A stretch of 23,514 nt of DNA from Promethearchaeota archaeon (GTDB lineage Archaea > Asgardarchaeota > Lokiarchaeia > Sigynarchaeales > SOKP01), in the NCBI GenBank assembly GCA_030605085.1, contig JAUWBH010000091.1:1-23514 (forward strand). Direction: 5' to 3'. Positions 1-8,188 of the stretch are shown in pieces. The position numbers and the translations under genes are program-made. The notes beneath the pieces were generated by a model. It saw only the letters and a list, made by a program, of their open reading frames with translations. It did not search any database and was not told the DNA's origin. Each line of letters starts with the position of its first letter. Position 1 is the stretch's first letter.

Positions 1-56
1 TAATAATTTTATTAATATATGCCTCAGTTTTCATACATATCACAATAAATTTTATT

Positions 57-220
57 GTTATTTGAAATTTTTAAAGTAATATAGATAATATAATTTAAAA
101 ATGAAATTGTTATTTGAAATTTTTAAAGTAATATAGATAATATAATTTAAAAATGAAATTGTTATTTGAAATTTTTAAAGTAATATAGATAATATAATTT
201 AAAAATGAAATTGTTATTTG
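57..220. repeat. Three 52-bp direct tandem repeats plus an 8-bp partial copy
   Basis: A 52-base unit beginning GTTATTTGAAATTT starts at 57, 109 and 161, with a last partial GTTATTTG at 213-220. I see no mismatch between the full copies. The units touch directly without spacers, so this is a minisatellite-like array and not CRISPR. It is almost pure A/T and lies about 160 bases upstream of the HisA-like gene. The function is unknown; recent slippage or unequal recombination would explain the identity. Confidence 0.95.
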
Positions 221-380
221 ATAATTAAATAACATTCTTTATATAAAAAAGGAGTAAAACCATTTTTTAAAATATATATATTTTTTAAATTTGCATTACT
301 CAAAAAATAAAAATTAAATAGATAAATTAATCACAATAACTCGTTTATTTAATTCTTCATATTCAATAAAAAGGCTTCAT
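221..380. other. AT-rich upstream region of the HisA-like gene
   Basis: Together with 1-56 and the tandem repeats, this is 380 bases without a gene I can support. It is very AT-rich, with several TATA-like stretches (for example around 271-290), so no single promoter can be picked with confidence. A GGAG lies at 251-254, but no reading frame follows it. Confidence 0.4.
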
Positions 381-1127
381 ATGAAATTTATGTATAGTTT
401 TAGAATTATCCCTGTAATAGACATTTTAAATTTTAAAACAGTTCATGCGATAAAAGGTGAGAGAACCAAATACAAACCATTAAAATCTAAATTTATAAAA
501 TCTACAAATCCCTTAGATATAATAAACATTCTTAAAAAGAACTTTAGTTTTTCTGAATTTTATATAGCAGATTTGGATGCAATTATTAAAAACAGACCTA
601 ATTTTGAAATATTATCCAAAATTTTAGAGATTTCGGAGACAAAAATTATCCTTGACCCGGGAATTACTACTAAAGACGATATTTTAACTTATTCGAGATT
701 CAAGTTACACAAATTAATCTTAGGCTTGGAAACTATAAATGGGTATAATGTTATTAAAGAAGGATTAAAAATTTTAGAACCTGATAAATTAATTGTAAGT
801 ATCGATATGTTTAAAGGAGAAGTTATCTCAAATGTAGAAGAATTAAAAGACCAAAATCCACTCGATATTATTAATAAACTAGAGAAATATGGCATAAAAG
901 AAATTATTCTTTTAGATTTGTTTAGAGTTGGTCAAAAAATAGGAGGGACCCCCCCATTATATATAGAAATTCGAGAACGCTTTAAAGGAGATATTTTAGT
1001 AGGAGGAGGCATAAAAAGTATTAAAGATCTAATGAAATATAATAAAAATAAATTTTCAGGAGTTTTAATTGCAACTGCATTATATGATGGGACAATTAAA
1101 GCCGAAGAAGTAAAAAATTTTAAATGA
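381..1127 (+). CDS. HisA-like (beta/alpha)8-barrel protein (COG1411-type)
   Basis: A 248-residue protein of the HisA/HisF phosphoribosyl-isomerase superfamily. The sequence shows the opening strand IIPVIDIL (Asp about residue 14), a second Asp in VSIDMFKGEV near residue 142 at the place of the second HisA acid, and phosphate-loop glycines in LVGGGIKS near residue 212. The region after the first strand (VHAIKGERTKYKPLKS) resembles the archaeal and methylotroph group described as 'related to proFAR isomerase' more than true histidine-pathway HisA. No other his gene is in the window. From memory, such HisA-like paralogues keep company with methanofuran/tetrahydromethanopterin genes, and mfnB lies downstream beyond an insertion remnant, so a cofactor role is possible but inferred. 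The start could be Met1 or Met4. It is convergent with the RING-like gene, with 10 bases between the stops. Confidence 0.75.
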   Translation: MKFMYSFRIIPVIDILNFKTVHAIKGERTKYKPLKSKFIKSTNPLDIINILKKNFSFSEFYIADLDAIIKNRPNFEILSKILEISETKIILDPGITTKDDILTYSRFKLHKLILGLETINGYNVIKEGLKILEPDKLIVSIDMFKGEVISNVEELKDQNPLDIINKLEKYGIKEIILLDLFRVGQKIGGTPPLYIEIRERFKGDILVGGGIKSIKDLMKYNKNKFSGVLIATALYDGTIKAEEVKNFK

Positions 1128-1137
1128 TTTTTACACA

Positions 1138-1668
1138 TCAATCAATGAAAATTACTCCAGACGATGAGACATTTAATGATTTCTTACAAGTTGGACACGA
1201 ATTTTTCATTTTAATCCAGTCTACTAAATGTCCCCGATGTGCCTTTGCTTGACATATGGGACATCCAGATACTTCGTCAAAAATTTCGATATCTTTCCCA
1301 CACACCACACACTTAGACTTTGATGCCGTAGTTACTCTTATAGTTTCTTTTTTAATGTCTAATATAATCACTTCTGTATTCTCTGCAGAAGGATTGATAA
1401 TTTTTGATTCGCCCTCTTTTTCAACACAAAATAGAGTACCTTCTGTTTCATCTTTTTTATTTCCAACCCAAACAATTTCTCCCTTAAAATAAAGAGAACC
1501 TTGTTCATGTAGCTCTAATTTTAATCTTCGATCTTCCATAACATATGTTTGTATTACTTTTGTGTATTTTAATCCATCTAAATGTGATGTCAATAATTTA
1601 ATGACTTCAAGTGGTTCTTTAAAAACGGCCTCAGTAATCTCCACTCTGGTGATTTCTTTTGGACTCAT
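1138..1668 (-). CDS. RING-like zinc-binding protein
   Basis: A 176-residue protein. Residues 1 to about 115 form a beta-rich domain I do not recognise. The C-terminal 60 residues hold eight possible zinc ligands in four pairs: CVVC, CPIC, AHRGH and CPTC. The order C-x2-C, C-x2-C, H-x2-H, C-x2-C is that of a cross-brace RING-type finger, with the stretch HLVDWIKMKNSCPTC resembling the end of RING domains. Eukaryote-like RING proteins are known in Asgard archaea, some near ubiquitin-like genes, but no ubiquitin, E1 or E2 gene is in this window. E3 activity is therefore only a possibility; another protein-binding zinc module is equally likely. It starts at ATG 1668 and is transcribed alone. Confidence 0.7.
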   Translation of the reverse strand: MSPKEITRVEITEAVFKEPLEVIKLLTSHLDGLKYTKVIQTYVMEDRRLKLELHEQGSLYFKGEIVWVGNKKDETEGTLFCVEKEGESKIINPSAENTEVIILDIKKETIRVTTASKSKCVVCGKDIEIFDEVSGCPICQAKAHRGHLVDWIKMKNSCPTCKKSLNVSSSGVIFID

Positions 1669-1937
1669 ATTCTTATCAAAAATTTTAATTTTTTTTTTTA
1701 GTATTGTGAAAATATACTAAATATTTTAATTATTTTTATAATAACGAAAATTGTTTTTAAATTTTCTTTTATATTTTATCTAATGTCTCATGATTTCTTT
1801 TTAAATATCTTACTTTAATTAATTATTGGTTTACTGTAATGACTAGTCTTCAAAAATTTAGAAAAACTTAGACATATTTTTTTTACCACTTTTTCACCCT
1901 CTTTCGATTTAATTGGTCGGTCGTACGCGAGTAACAT
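1669..1937. other. Intergenic AT-rich stretch before the IS607 remnant
   Basis: This holds the upstream region of the leftward RING-like gene and the left flank of the resolvase remnant. Base composition changes near 1915, where GGTCGGTCGTACGCGAG begins a more GC-rich stretch, a plausible left boundary of the old element. I see no other coding or RNA signal. Confidence 0.4.
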
Positions 1938-2337
1938 ATGAACATGTCAAATTATTTGCGTATTGGAGAAATGGCTTCTTTGCTGGGCGTATGCGCGAAG
2001 ACCTTAAGATGATGGGATAAATCCAATAAGTTAAATCCCGATTTTCGAATGTTGGGGAATCATAGGAGGTATAGGAGGCAATCTACGTTAATTCTTTCGA
2101 GGATAAAGCGAGACAAGTTCCGAGAAAACTAAGCGTTCGCCCTGTTTCGAAAATGTCAAGCCAAGGGCGGTTATTTACGGGCGCGTGTCCTCGTCAAGGC
2201 AGAGAAGCTCTGGAGAATTAGCGAGGCAGCTCGGAGTATTAAGAAAGCATTGCGAGGCGAAAGGATATATGGTAAGGAAATCGTATTCGGATGTAGGTTC
2301 GGGAAAATTGTATTCAGATGTAGGTTCGGGTTTATAG
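1938..2337 (+). pseudogene. tnpA: IS607 TnpA (MerR-HTH serine resolvase), broken
   Basis: Frame one from ATG 1938 reads a MerR-like helix-turn-helix: YLRIGEMASLLGVCAKTLR, a TGA stop at 2010-2012 where an Arg is expected, then WDKSNKLNPDFRMLGNHRRY. After a shift to another frame, from about 2167, it reads the resolvase start AVIYGRVSSSRQRSSGELARQ, with the catalytic serine expected in the VSSS region. It then runs through LRKHCEAKGY and YSDVGSG to a TAG at 2335. The rest of the catalytic domain is missing. A 20-base segment (2284-2303) recurs with one mismatch at 2311-2330, so YSDVGSG appears twice. At least one nonsense change, one frameshift, one duplication and a truncation make this non-functional. 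Confidence 0.85.
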
Positions 2338-2940
2338 TTAGAAAATTATAAATTCTTCTCTGCTAATTTTTTTGAGTAGTCTTTCTCGAAACAAACGCTT
2401 CGTTCCAAAAACGATGTGTTTGAGTTTTAAGTTTAGTAACTTATTTTGCGTAGAATGAAGACTAGAATAAAGGCCTTTTAGTCGCTTATCGTATTTGTTC
2501 GCTTTCTTAACGCTCTCAATCTTTTCTTTGATGGTTTCTATTTTTTCGGTCATTCTTTATTTTCTATTTTCGAGCCAAATTATTTGCTGGTCGAGTTTTT
2601 GGAAGATTTCGGCTACAATGGTGTTCACATAGGGATTAATGTGACACTTTTCCATTAACGCTTTGCGGATTCTCTTATCTTCTTCATTGCGTATTTCTTG
2701 TTTTTCTTCCTTACTCAATTTTTCTCTCTCTTCGTTCCAATTGTTAGGATTTTCCTTTCCGTTGAAAAGTGTCTTGTATCCTATTTTTTTCATTCTATTA
2801 TAAATCGTGAAAATTTCGTGTAGTTTTTTTTCTTGCGATTTGGTCGGATATATCCGAAACTTTTTAGTTTGTATCATTTTACTACTTTTGAGAGGCATCT
2901 TTTTATTTCCATTAACTTTCTTCACATTATTTAATTGCAT
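2338..2940 (-). pseudogene. tnpB: TnpB (IS607/IS605 OrfB) N-terminal fragment with in-frame stop
   Basis: Read from 2940 leftward, the N-terminal part of a TnpB is clear: TKKFRIYPTKSQEKKLHEIF and YNRMKKIGYKTLF, then HINPYVNTIVAEIFQKLDQQ, and after a TAA at 2557-2559 (same frame, probably a former Lys codon) RLKGLYSSLHSTQNKLLNLK and VFGTKRLFRERLLKKISREEF. The frame ends at 2338 where the resolvase remnant begins. The RuvC catalytic Asp/Glu residues and the C-terminal zinc finger, which lie in the missing part, are absent, so there can be no RNA-guided nuclease activity. Confidence 0.85.
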
Positions 2941-3084
2941 TCTCGAATTTATATATAGACGAAACTTAATAATTTACTGATTTCCTCAATCCTTTTCACT
3001 AATTTGTCTTATCAACATTCATAATTAATTACCATAATTATTATATATAAAGGAAAGATTTTGCTAATTTTTTGGACAATATAA

Positions 3085-3456
3085 TTAATTGTCGTCCTCG
3101 TCACTCTCATCTTCTTCTATTTTTTCAATGGATTCTATTACTTTTGAAAAATCTAAGTATGTGCTAAGAAACTCGTAATTTTCGTTTTTAATGTCCGAAA
3201 GTATCGAATCTATTTTCTATTTAACCATGTCTTCGATGAACTCCTCTAGGGTCCAATAAATTATATCCCAATAATGCTCAACTGCATTAGAAATCAAAGA
3301 ACGGAACGATCCCTTAAATCTGTATAATCCCTCGTTGATTTGACTCGAATTTCCGTCAATTTGGACACCATTCAATTTCGACAAGTCGTAATATCCTATA
3401 AGAATGAGAAAAGTCTCGATATATAAATCATAAATCTTTAAGTTACCAACGATACT
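3085..3456 (-). pseudogene. Broken reading frame of unknown origin
   Basis: One minus-strand frame stays open from 3456 to 3085 except for a TAG at 3217-3219. It reads in part IYDLYIETFLILIGYYDLSK, then a stretch with EHYWDIIYWTLEEFIEDMVK, and ends in an acidic tail (EEDESDEDDN). No start codon opens it properly. The protein-like composition suggests a real gene that decayed, perhaps brought in with the adjacent insertion element. I do not recognise the family. The rest of 2941-3617 shows nothing I can support. Confidence 0.35.
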
Positions 3457-3623
3457 TTATGTTCACCTTATATGACTTGTAACAAACGATTGTCGCCTAT
3501 GAATCAAGAATGACACCAAAAAAACCCTATGTATCTTGTTTATGTATACGAAAGTTTGAAACCAATCACTTCACGACGAAAAACAAACATTAATATACGA
3601 AAATAAATTAAAAAAAAGTGTTT

Positions 3624-4355
3624 ATGGACAATAAAATTAAATTATTAGTGAGTCCGAGAAATTTAGAAGAAGCTAAAGTATGCGTAAAATCTGGAGTCAA
3701 TTATATTGATTGTAAGAACCCAGAGGAAGGATCCCTTGGCGCAAATTTTCCTTGGATAATAAAAAGTATGAAAGCCCTAATCCCTGCTGACAGTACTCAA
3801 CTTTTAAGCGCTACTATCGGGGATTTTCCAAATTTACCGGGTTCTGCTTCGTTAGCCGCATTAGGTGCAGCTGTATCGGGTGCCGATATAATTAAAGTAG
3901 GTTTAAAGGGACCAAAAAATGAAACCCAAGGTATTAATTTAATGAATAAAGTCATAAAAGCAGTGAAAAGCTATGATAGAAAAATTAAAATAGTGGTAGC
4001 GGGATATGCCGATAAATCGAGAATGAAAAGTTCACCATTTTTTTTAACAATTCCAATTATCGCAGCAAAATCTGGTTCTGATATAGCTATGCTCGATACA
4101 TATATCAAAGATAGCAAAAGCTTGTTTGACTTTTTAACTGTAGATGAATTAATTACATTTAAAGAGAAAGCGAAAGAATTAAATCTTAAGGTTGCTCTCG
4201 CAGGTAATTTAAGGAGGAAAGATCTTTCTAAAATTAAACAAATCTCCCCCGATATAATTGGAGTTAGAAGCGTAGTTTGTGAAAGATTTGATAGAACTAA
4301 TGGAAAAATAAAAGCAGAACTTATAGATATGTTAAAAACAGAATTATATAAATAA
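3624..4355 (+). CDS. mfnB: (5-formylfuran-3-yl)methyl phosphate synthase
   Basis: MfnB condenses two glyceraldehyde-3-phosphate molecules into the phosphorylated furan that becomes the head of methanofuran, a C1-carrier cofactor. The family signature is plain at the start: KLLVSPRNLEEAKVC, then YIDCKNPEEGSLGANFPW (Schiff-base Lys expected in the first residues). GDFPNLPGSASLAALGAAVSG and IIKVGLKG follow, and the later strands VVAGYAD and ALAGNLR are typical of this TIM barrel. Length (about 243 residues) fits the family. ATG 3624 gives the usual N-terminus; GTG 3618 is two codons upstream in the same frame. The GNAT gene follows 11 bases later, probably in one transcript. It implies that this organism makes methanofuran or a related carrier. 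Confidence 0.92.
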   Translation: MDNKIKLLVSPRNLEEAKVCVKSGVNYIDCKNPEEGSLGANFPWIIKSMKALIPADSTQLLSATIGDFPNLPGSASLAALGAAVSGADIIKVGLKGPKNETQGINLMNKVIKAVKSYDRKIKIVVAGYADKSRMKSSPFFLTIPIIAAKSGSDIAMLDTYIKDSKSLFDFLTVDELITFKEKAKELNLKVALAGNLRRKDLSKIKQISPDIIGVRSVVCERFDRTNGKIKAELIDMLKTELYK

Positions 4356-4366
4356 ATTGTTTTATA

Positions 4367-4870
4367 ATGGACGCTCATTTAAAAATTAAAATTGCTGATA
4401 AAGAAGATTTATTCGATTTAAGGCTTTGTGCTAAAGAATTTCTAGATTTTATTGAAGACTTTAAAAATAAATTTTTAAATAAAATATATATCGTTTTAAC
4501 TGCTTGTTATGACAAAATTTTAGCAGGAATTTTAGTTTCGGAAGATAAAAGCCATAAGATCGATTCATTAGAAAAAATAGTCCCCGTTGTATATTTACAT
4601 TTGCTATTCGTAAACTCAAAATTCCGGAATAACTCTATTGGTAGAAATATATTGGATTATTTCCTCTCTCTTCAAAAACAAAGAGGAATTGCCGCTATTT
4701 ATGTAAAATTACCTCAAAAATACAAAAAGGGTATTAAATTTTTTCAAAAAAATGATTTTGACATAGTTAGTAAGGATGGAAATAAAATAATTCTAGAATT
4801 GAATCTTTGGAATGATTATGGAATAAGAAATTGCAATTTAATTGGTGATAACGAATTATTCTTTAGTTAG
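4367..4870 (+). CDS. GNAT-family N-acetyltransferase
   Basis: A 167-residue protein with the GNAT core. A beta strand (VVYLHLLFVNSKF, residues about 73-85) leads into an acetyl-CoA pyrophosphate-binding loop RNNSIGRNILDYFL, a short form of the Q/R-x-x-G-x-G/A motif. It continues with IYVKLPQKYKKGIKFFQKNDF, the usual motif B with an aromatic residue near the end. The N-terminal part is less conserved. It starts 11 bases after mfnB and is probably cotranscribed. The acceptor substrate cannot be read from the sequence; a role in processing the furan cofactor or its glutamate tail is only a guess from position. Confidence 0.75.
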   Translation: MDAHLKIKIADKEDLFDLRLCAKEFLDFIEDFKNKFLNKIYIVLTACYDKILAGILVSEDKSHKIDSLEKIVPVVYLHLLFVNSKFRNNSIGRNILDYFLSLQKQRGIAAIYVKLPQKYKKGIKFFQKNDFDIVSKDGNKIILELNLWNDYGIRNCNLIGDNELFFS

Positions 4871-5008
4871 ATTTAAACAAAGAAATTACTTGGAAAATTA
4901 ATGAATTTTTTAATAATAAAATTTGGAAACAAGAGTTCTACCTTCAATAATTTAAAAGAGTGTGAAATCTATAAAAAAAGAATTTAATTAAATTATATTC
5001 AAATCCTC

Positions 5009-5818
5009 TTATTTTAAAGATTTTGACTTTAAAGTTGCTGCTTCAACGGCACTGATCAAGGTAGATCTTAGTTTTCCTTTCTCTAACTCGTGCAAAGCCG
5101 TAATTGTTGTGCCTCCTGGAGAGGTAACCATATCTTTTAATACACCGGGATGTTTATTAGTTTCTAAGAACATTTTTGCTGAGCCAAGAATGGTCTGAGC
5201 AGCTAGTTTCAATGACACATCTCTTGGCAACCCCATTTTAACACCTCCATCTGCTAGAGCTTCAATAATTATAAAAATATAAGCAGGTCCACTCCCTGAT
5301 AAACCAGTAACGGCATCAATATGTTTTTCTTCTAACTCTACTACTAACCCTACTGAACCTAATAACTTTTTCACGAATTCTAACTCATCTTTACTTACGT
5401 TCTCATTTGAGGCTAACGCAGAAGCGCCCTCACCTACCAATGCGGGTGTATTTGGCATAACTCGAATTATTCCGAGGTTCTTTTTTATATGATCTTCTAT
5501 ATATGCGATAGAAATTCCCGCTGCTATAGAAATAATTGTTTTATCTTCTTTTAATACTGCTCCAATTTCTTTTAAAACTCCACCTATTACTTGAGGTTTA
5601 ACGGCGATCAATATGTATTTTGAGTTTTTTACTAAATCTTCATTACTTCTTGCTTTTTCTACATTAAATTCTTTTTTACGATTTTGAAGTACATCTTCAT
5701 TAATATCATAAATAAAAGTTTGTTCTGGTTTTAGGATATTTGAACTTAATATGCCATTTAAAAGAGCCGTACCCATATTGCCAACCCCGATAATCCCAAG
5801 CGTTCTTAAATCACTCAT
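5009..5818 (-). CDS. proC: Pyrroline-5-carboxylate reductase
   Basis: Last step of proline synthesis: NAD(P)H-dependent reduction of 1-pyrroline-5-carboxylate. The Rossmann loop GIIGVGNMGTALLNGIL is at residues about 8-24, IIRVMPNTPALVGEGASAL near 120, and the C-terminal signature spans LSGSGPAYIFIIIEALADGG, KMGLPRDVSLKLAAQTILGS and MVTSPGGTTITALHELE. Length 269 is standard. It starts at ATG 5818 and is convergent with the mfnB-GNAT pair. Monocistronic by position. Confidence 0.96.
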   Translation of the reverse strand: MSDLRTLGIIGVGNMGTALLNGILSSNILKPEQTFIYDINEDVLQNRKKEFNVEKARSNEDLVKNSKYILIAVKPQVIGGVLKEIGAVLKEDKTIISIAAGISIAYIEDHIKKNLGIIRVMPNTPALVGEGASALASNENVSKDELEFVKKLLGSVGLVVELEEKHIDAVTGLSGSGPAYIFIIIEALADGGVKMGLPRDVSLKLAAQTILGSAKMFLETNKHPGVLKDMVTSPGGTTITALHELEKGKLRSTLISAVEAATLKSKSLK

Positions 5819-6375
5819 CTAATATAATCACCCAAATTTACTTGTTTTTCTTATTTAATATTAACAATGATATTTAATATGTATAAAACTATTGCTTTTA
5901 ATTAAAATTAACTAGAATCATCTTAAAAAGAAAGTTAATTCAGATCCTCCTTCTTTTTTTTATATAAAGAAGCTTAAAGAATCTTTATCCGGGATATATT
6001 TAAATACATGCGAACGCAAAAAATGTGAATTAGCAAAGAAAAAATTAAAATCTCTGAAATAATTGAGTGCATTTTAAAGTTTAAATAATGAATCAAAAAT
6101 TAAAAATCTTTCAAATGTTAACGACAAAAATTCTATCTATATCACCTCGAAATTTGTTGGAACGTAAAGAATTTGCGAAAATGGTCAAAAATAGCAATTC
6201 TTTCGTCGAAAATGGACAAAAAAGCGATTGTTCATTCCAAAAGTATCACTCCATCGCTTCCGACGTTAAAAGAATTGATATAGCCACGATTATTGTCGGC
6301 TTTAAATTAATGATTTTTAAATTTCAGTCAAAAAGAAAAAATCAAAAATACACTCAATTATTAGTTCTTTATTTG
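5819..6375. other. 557-base stretch with no gene I can support
   Basis: This lies between the start of leftward proC and the end of leftward pantoate kinase. A 100-codon plus-strand frame (6088-6390) exists, but its composition is irregular, it runs into the kinase gene and it resembles nothing I know. A TATA-like TTTAAATA lies at 5999-6006 with no gene following convincingly. The left part must hold the proC promoter. Confidence 0.4.
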
Positions 6376-7338
6376 TCATTTAACTCTTAATATTCGGGGA
6401 TAATTGCTATTAATAGATAAATTAAATATTTTTATGTCAGGTTTAAACGATTCAAAAACTTCAATCATTTTCTTAACATCTTTCTTGTATCCAACAGCAT
6501 AAACGGAGCGCCCTAATTGATTCATACTAGCACCAATAACATCCAATTTGTTTAAATTATACATTAATTCTTTAGTTTTTTCTAAATTCAAGATATCCAG
6601 AATGTTGGTGTTTTCTACAAAATCGATAGATGCTTTTATAAATGTTTTCATATTTGGTTTATTAATTAATTTTTTTAAAGCTATTCGACCTGCCTCCTTT
6701 ATTTTTGAACTTAAAGATTTAGAATTTAATATTGTTTTTGTATGAATCATTCCAAATGTGCCGCAAATTATTTTTATACCTGAAGGTACATTAATACGTT
6801 CAAAATTACATGGATATCCTGGTTCTTTTAACATGCATAAACCTCTACTTAACTGCCCGCATACAGTACCTAGGCCTGTCTTATTTATTACTTCTGATAT
6901 ATGAGCAATTCTCCCTCTTTCTTTGTAAGATAAATTAAGATTTAATAAATAATTTAGACCAAAAATTGTACCTAAAGCCCCAGAACCACTAGCGCCATAC
7001 CCACATCCAACGGGCAAATCAAAAGTATGATATATCCTCATTTTAAATGAATGTTTTAGATACTTTTTAATATAATCAATTATATAAAAGGTCGTTTCAG
7101 CTTTTTGATTAAATTCTTCGTTATTAATAAAAATTTTACAATCAAACTTTTCATTTTTCTTAAGATAATTAATAAGGATATTTGTTTTGCCTACAGCACT
7201 AAGACAGAATCCTGCCCCTCGACTACCGACCCTTTCTGGATCCTTAATCTTAACACCATCGATTTCATTGACGATCTCGAAAAAACCAGAAATTCTATGT
7301 GGAACTTCAACTATTACTTCATTATTTTTATTCGACAT
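6376..7338 (-). CDS. Pantoate kinase (GHMP superfamily)
   Basis: Archaea make coenzyme A by phosphorylating pantoate and then joining beta-alanine; this kinase (COG1829) does the first of these two steps. Visible family features are VPHRISGFFEI at the N-terminus, GSRGAGFCLS near residue 38, and the GHMP ATP-binding loop LPVGCGYGASGSGALGTIFG near residue 110. Next come the segment INKTGLGTVCGQLSRGL and the C-terminal GASMNQLGRSVYAVG. Length 320 is a little above the usual 280-300. The companion phosphopantothenate synthetase is not in the window. It is divergent from UMP kinase with about 70 bases between the starts. Other GHMP kinases (homoserine, mevalonate, beta-RFAP synthase) fit the N-terminal motif less well. 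Confidence 0.88.
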   Translation of the reverse strand: MSNKNNEVIVEVPHRISGFFEIVNEIDGVKIKDPERVGSRGAGFCLSAVGKTNILINYLKKNEKFDCKIFINNEEFNQKAETTFYIIDYIKKYLKHSFKMRIYHTFDLPVGCGYGASGSGALGTIFGLNYLLNLNLSYKERGRIAHISEVINKTGLGTVCGQLSRGLCMLKEPGYPCNFERINVPSGIKIICGTFGMIHTKTILNSKSLSSKIKEAGRIALKKLINKPNMKTFIKASIDFVENTNILDILNLEKTKELMYNLNKLDVIGASMNQLGRSVYAVGYKKDVKKMIEVFESFKPDIKIFNLSINSNYPRILRVK

Positions 7339-7408
7339 AATTCATAAGTAACTTAATTTATCTAATAAACTATATATTAATAAAAAGAAAAATGAATTAA
7401 GATTTATT

Positions 7409-8113
7409 ATGAAGCGGAATATTGTATTAAAATTGGGAGGCTCATTACTATTTACTAATGGTAAAATTAATGTACAAAAAATTTCAGAATTTTGTGATAT
7501 CGTCAAAAACAATCAAAATTTTGATTCACTTATCATTGTTAGTGGAGGTGGTATAATAGCTCGCAAATATATTAATGCTTTGAGATCTTTCGATGGAAAT
7601 GAAGCGCTCTGTGATATATTTGGAATTGAAATTTCCCGAATTAATTCTAAGTTAATAATTGCCTGCTTAGGTGATTTAGCATTTCCACAAGTCCCAAAAT
7701 CAATTGAAGAACTGTCTATTGCTAAGCTTTCCAACAAGATTATTGTAATGGGAGGCCTACAACTCGGGCAATCTACGAGGGCCGTCAGCGCTGAAGTTGC
7801 AGAATATATTACTGCAAACGACTTAGTTATTCTTACGGATGTTGATGGTATTTACGATAAAGATCCAAAAAAATTCAAGGATGCTAAATTATTAAGAAAC
7901 CTTACATATAATGAATTACAAGAGTTGATCTTAAAATCTTCTGGAAACAAACAAGCAGCTGCGGGAGAATATCGCGTATTTGATACTGTTTCATTGCAAA
8001 TTTTAAAACGAAGTCAAATTAAAGCAATTGTAATGAACGGTGTAGAACTTAACGAATTTAAAAAATTCTGGAATGGAGAAAAAAACATAATAGGAACGAT
8101 TATTTCGAACTAA
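7409..8113 (+). CDS. pyrH: UMP kinase, archaeal type
   Basis: Phosphorylates UMP to UDP. The amino-acid-kinase fold is shown by VLKLGGSLL at residues 6-14, VSGGGIIARKYI near 45 and the archaeal UMPK-specific stretch FGIEISRINSKLIIACLGD, with AFPQVP after it. VMGGLQLGQSTRAVSAEVAEY (phosphate-binding) and ILTDVDGIYDKDPKKFKDAK (nucleotide-binding) follow. Length 234 is typical. One difference is Arg in QSTRAV, where the family usually has Asp (TTDAV), which may alter substrate contacts. MfnE, another amino-acid-kinase relative from methanofuran synthesis, was considered because mfnB is near, but the UMPK-specific motifs decide. Confidence 0.92.
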   Translation: MKRNIVLKLGGSLLFTNGKINVQKISEFCDIVKNNQNFDSLIIVSGGGIIARKYINALRSFDGNEALCDIFGIEISRINSKLIIACLGDLAFPQVPKSIEELSIAKLSNKIIVMGGLQLGQSTRAVSAEVAEYITANDLVILTDVDGIYDKDPKKFKDAKLLRNLTYNELQELILKSSGNKQAAAGEYRVFDTVSLQILKRSQIKAIVMNGVELNEFKKFWNGEKNIIGTIISN

Positions 8114-8188
8114 AAAGATATCAAAAATTATTTTAATCTTTATTATTTAATATTCTTAGTTCAAATCATTATTAAAATTGAAAAAAGT

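Larger units (their letters stand above)
1938..2940. mobile_element. Rearranged remnant of an IS607-family element
   Basis: The two characteristic IS607 genes are both present but broken: a MerR-type HTH/serine resolvase (tnpA, + strand) and a TnpB/OrfB (tnpB, - strand). In intact IS607 elements tnpA and tnpB run in the same direction. Here they face each other and both are cut near 2338, so part of the element was inverted and the rest of both genes deleted. Composition is less AT-rich than the neighbours, consistent with foreign origin. I could not identify terminal sequences, and an intact guide-RNA-bearing right end is not expected because the tnpB 3' part is missing. Confidence 0.8.

Noticed and set aside
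57..220. CRISPR array
   Set aside because: The repeats are contiguous with no variable spacers and there are no cas genes.
6088..6390. 100-codon plus-strand ORF
   Set aside because: It overlaps the end of pantoate kinase, has no family resemblance and no supporting start signals.
7409..8113. MfnE, the methanofuran-pathway kinase
   Set aside because: The stretch FGIEISRIN and other UMP-kinase-specific motifs align throughout.
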